The notes beneath the pieces were generated by a model. That model did no database searches and had not been told where the DNA came from. It was given only the letters and a program-made list of their open reading frames with translations. From an uncultured Campylobacter sp. (GTDB taxonomy: Bacteria; Campylobacterota; Campylobacteria; Campylobacterales; Campylobacteraceae), in the NCBI RefSeq assembly GCF_938045775.1, contig NZ_CALIBH010000012.1:1-6668 (forward strand): a stretch of DNA of 6,668 bases, read 5' to 3'. Positions 5,950-6,668 of the stretch are shown here, in pieces; positions within the stretch are counted from its first letter, which is position 1, and each line of letters starts with the position of its first letter. Both the position numbers and the translations under genes were made by a program.

Positions 5950-6178
5950 GCAATTTAATTTACAAGCGTGCAGCGGCATACAGTCGTCGCACAAATTCAG
6001 TTCGCAGCTAGCAGCACGGCGCAAAATTTCATTGCCGTGACGCAGCGGCTCGTAAAATTTAGCTCTACGATGTCGCGCAGCTATAGCCGCCTACGCCTTT
6101 GCAAGCAGAGCGGATTAGGCATCCGCGCCCACCGCAGGCGATGCACAGTGGTTGGCAAAATTTAATCTGGGTGCCGCA
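5950..6178 (-). pseudogene. Decayed partial copy of the CxxCxGxG zinc-finger module
   Basis: The minus strand at about 6068-6178 reads CIACGGRGCLI..ACKGVGGYS, matching CANCGGRGRLI..DCKGTGGYS at residues 149-169 of the neighbouring gene. Counting from Cys138, 17 of 36 residues agree without a gap. At DNA level 6074-6152 aligns to 4871-4949 with 55 of 79 identical bases by hand count. Two of the motif cysteines in this stretch are lost (Cys141 and Cys160 positions) and a TAG at 6065-6067 ends the frame. In another frame further along, 5950-5991 encodes CDDCMPLHACKLNC, about where the second zinc module should begin (11 bp closer than in the intact gene), consistent with frameshifting. N-terminal and membrane parts cannot be found. 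It is a relic, not a working gene. The first block is convincing; the second is tentative. Confidence 0.6.
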
Positions 6179-6381
6179 AACCTCCGTCAACATGACTGAT
6201 CGCACGAGCGTAAAATTTAGCTCGCCTGCCGCGTAATTCAACTCGCGGCGGTGCATGTCGCGGCGCAAGCGCGAATTTTAGATCATGCGGCGATCTGCTG
6301 CGCGACTGACGGATTAATTTCACGGTGCGCTCGACATGAAATTTAGAATCTCGTAGCGACACATGACACTGTGCGCGGCCG

Positions 6382-6402
6382 CGTGAAATTTTAAATTTCA
6401 CG
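6382..6402. repeat. 21-bp inverted repeat
   Basis: CGTGAAATTT at 6382-6391 and AAATTTCACG at 6393-6402 pair perfectly around one base. Half-sites of the same type (AAATTTCACG) recur near 5809 and 5847, so this is one member of a dispersed AT-palindrome family in this region. Confidence 0.6.
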
Positions 6403-6552
6403 ACGAGCCCACGCGTTATGAAATTTTAAATCTCGCCGCGATGAGCTCGCAAGCTCGCGGACGGCTCGGTTTAAGATCTCGCGCTTGGTTTTTGCGCGGA
6501 ATTTCGCGAGCAAAATCTCAAATGCTAAACCTGCATGGGTTTCGCGCCGAAT

Positions 6553-6576
6553 TTCTGCGTAGAATTTTACGCAGAA
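6553..6576. repeat. Hairpin with 9-bp stem and 6-base loop
   Basis: TTCTGCGTA at 6553-6561 pairs exactly with TACGCAGAA at 6568-6576 around GAATTT. No proper T-run follows on either strand (TTTAAT on the + strand), so a terminator role is only a possibility. It sits just before the ATG at 6581. Confidence 0.55.
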
Positions 6577-6580
6577 TTTA

Positions 6581-6668
6581 ATGAAATTTCGCGGGACGAA
6601 CCCGGCGCGCCGAAATCCGACCAATCCGACCAATCCGACCAATCCGACCAATCCGACCAATCCGACCA
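6581..6668 (+). CDS. Possible start of an ORF with Asn-Pro-Thr repeats (runs off the window)
   Basis: ATG at 6581-6583 opens a frame reading MKFRGTNPARR and then six NPT tripeptides to the window end, still open. The upstream in-frame stop is TAG at 6560-6562. No convincing ribosome site precedes it (CAGAATTTA), and any frame through a 9-bp repeat without stops stays open, so this is a weak call. It is kept because the 9-bp unit preserves frame and the right flank is unseen. Confidence 0.15.
   Translation, partial: MKFRGTNPARRNPTNPTNPTNPTNPTNPT
6614..6668. repeat. 9-bp tandem repeat (AATCCGACC), six copies, reaching the window end
   Basis: Six identical, uninterrupted copies of AATCCGACC cover 6614-6667, plus one base of a seventh. 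The array probably continues beyond the window. The unit is a multiple of three, so copy-number change would add or remove NPT (+ strand) or LVG (- strand) tripeptides instead of shifting frame. Perfect identity suggests recent slippage expansion. Confidence 0.95.

Larger units (their letters stand above)
5512..6668. other. Long non-coding, relic-bearing region
   Basis: More than 1.1 kb with only short open frames that lack credible ribosome sites and read as unrelated composition in all six frames. It contains GC-rich segments alternating with AAATTT, TAAAATTTAGCTC and AAATTTCACG words, several hairpins, a recognisable decayed copy of the zinc-finger module (5950-6178) and a 9-bp tandem repeat at the right end. 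I read it as decayed coding DNA plus repeat-like filler. No tRNA or other structured RNA was recognised. Confidence 0.55.

Noticed and set aside
6391..6660. A minus-strand frame with Leu-Val-Gly repeats
   Set aside because: The repeats come from the 9-bp array, the start is a TTG inside the array, and the remainder is composition-driven (KFYAEI, NFIKF from AAATTT words).
6614..6668. Start of a CRISPR array
   Set aside because: The units are 9 bp, contiguous and without spacers.

Overview
The window looks like chromosome of a mid-GC Campylobacter, most like the oral C. gracilis / C. showae / C. rectus group. The pointers are mixed GC-rich coding DNA, intergenic DNA packed with AAATTT / TAAAATTTA words, and a cysteine-patterned Sel1-repeat protein of the kind common in Campylobacterota. 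The assignment rests on style only; no rRNA or marker gene is present.

Layout. (1) Bases 1-~840 are much more AT-rich than the rest. They hold the 3' end of a retron Ec67-type reverse transcriptase (RT)/TOPRIM gene on the + strand, missing its 5' part. Converging on it is a truncated membrane-protein tail. This looks like the end of an acquired defence island. The composition changes at about 826-850, next to a 13-bp direct repeat and a 22-bp palindrome. (2) Bases ~896-1352 contain no gene I can support. (3) Bases 1353-5386 hold three genes on the minus strand. In transcription order they are a large membrane protein with eight CxxCxGxG motifs and a C-terminal peptidoglycan-binding-like domain, an exported Sel1-repeat protein starting 38 bp after it, and, 168 bp further on, a histidine-phosphatase-superfamily protein. 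(4) Bases 5387-~5511 are the leader and probable promoter of the large gene. (5) Bases 5512-6668 are essentially non-coding. They contain many AT palindromes, a decayed partial copy of the zinc-finger module of the large gene, and a 9-bp tandem repeat running off the window end.

The most interesting item is the 876-residue protein. It has two cytoplasmic four-motif cysteine clusters at an exact 11-residue period, a long Asn-Ser-rich linker, three membrane segments and a periplasmic peptidoglycan-binding-like tail, yet no J domain and no recognisable enzyme domain. Its partner is a secreted disulfide-type Sel1 protein, so the pair may form an envelope-associated module of unknown job. The degenerate zinc-finger copy upstream shows that this locus has duplicated and decayed.
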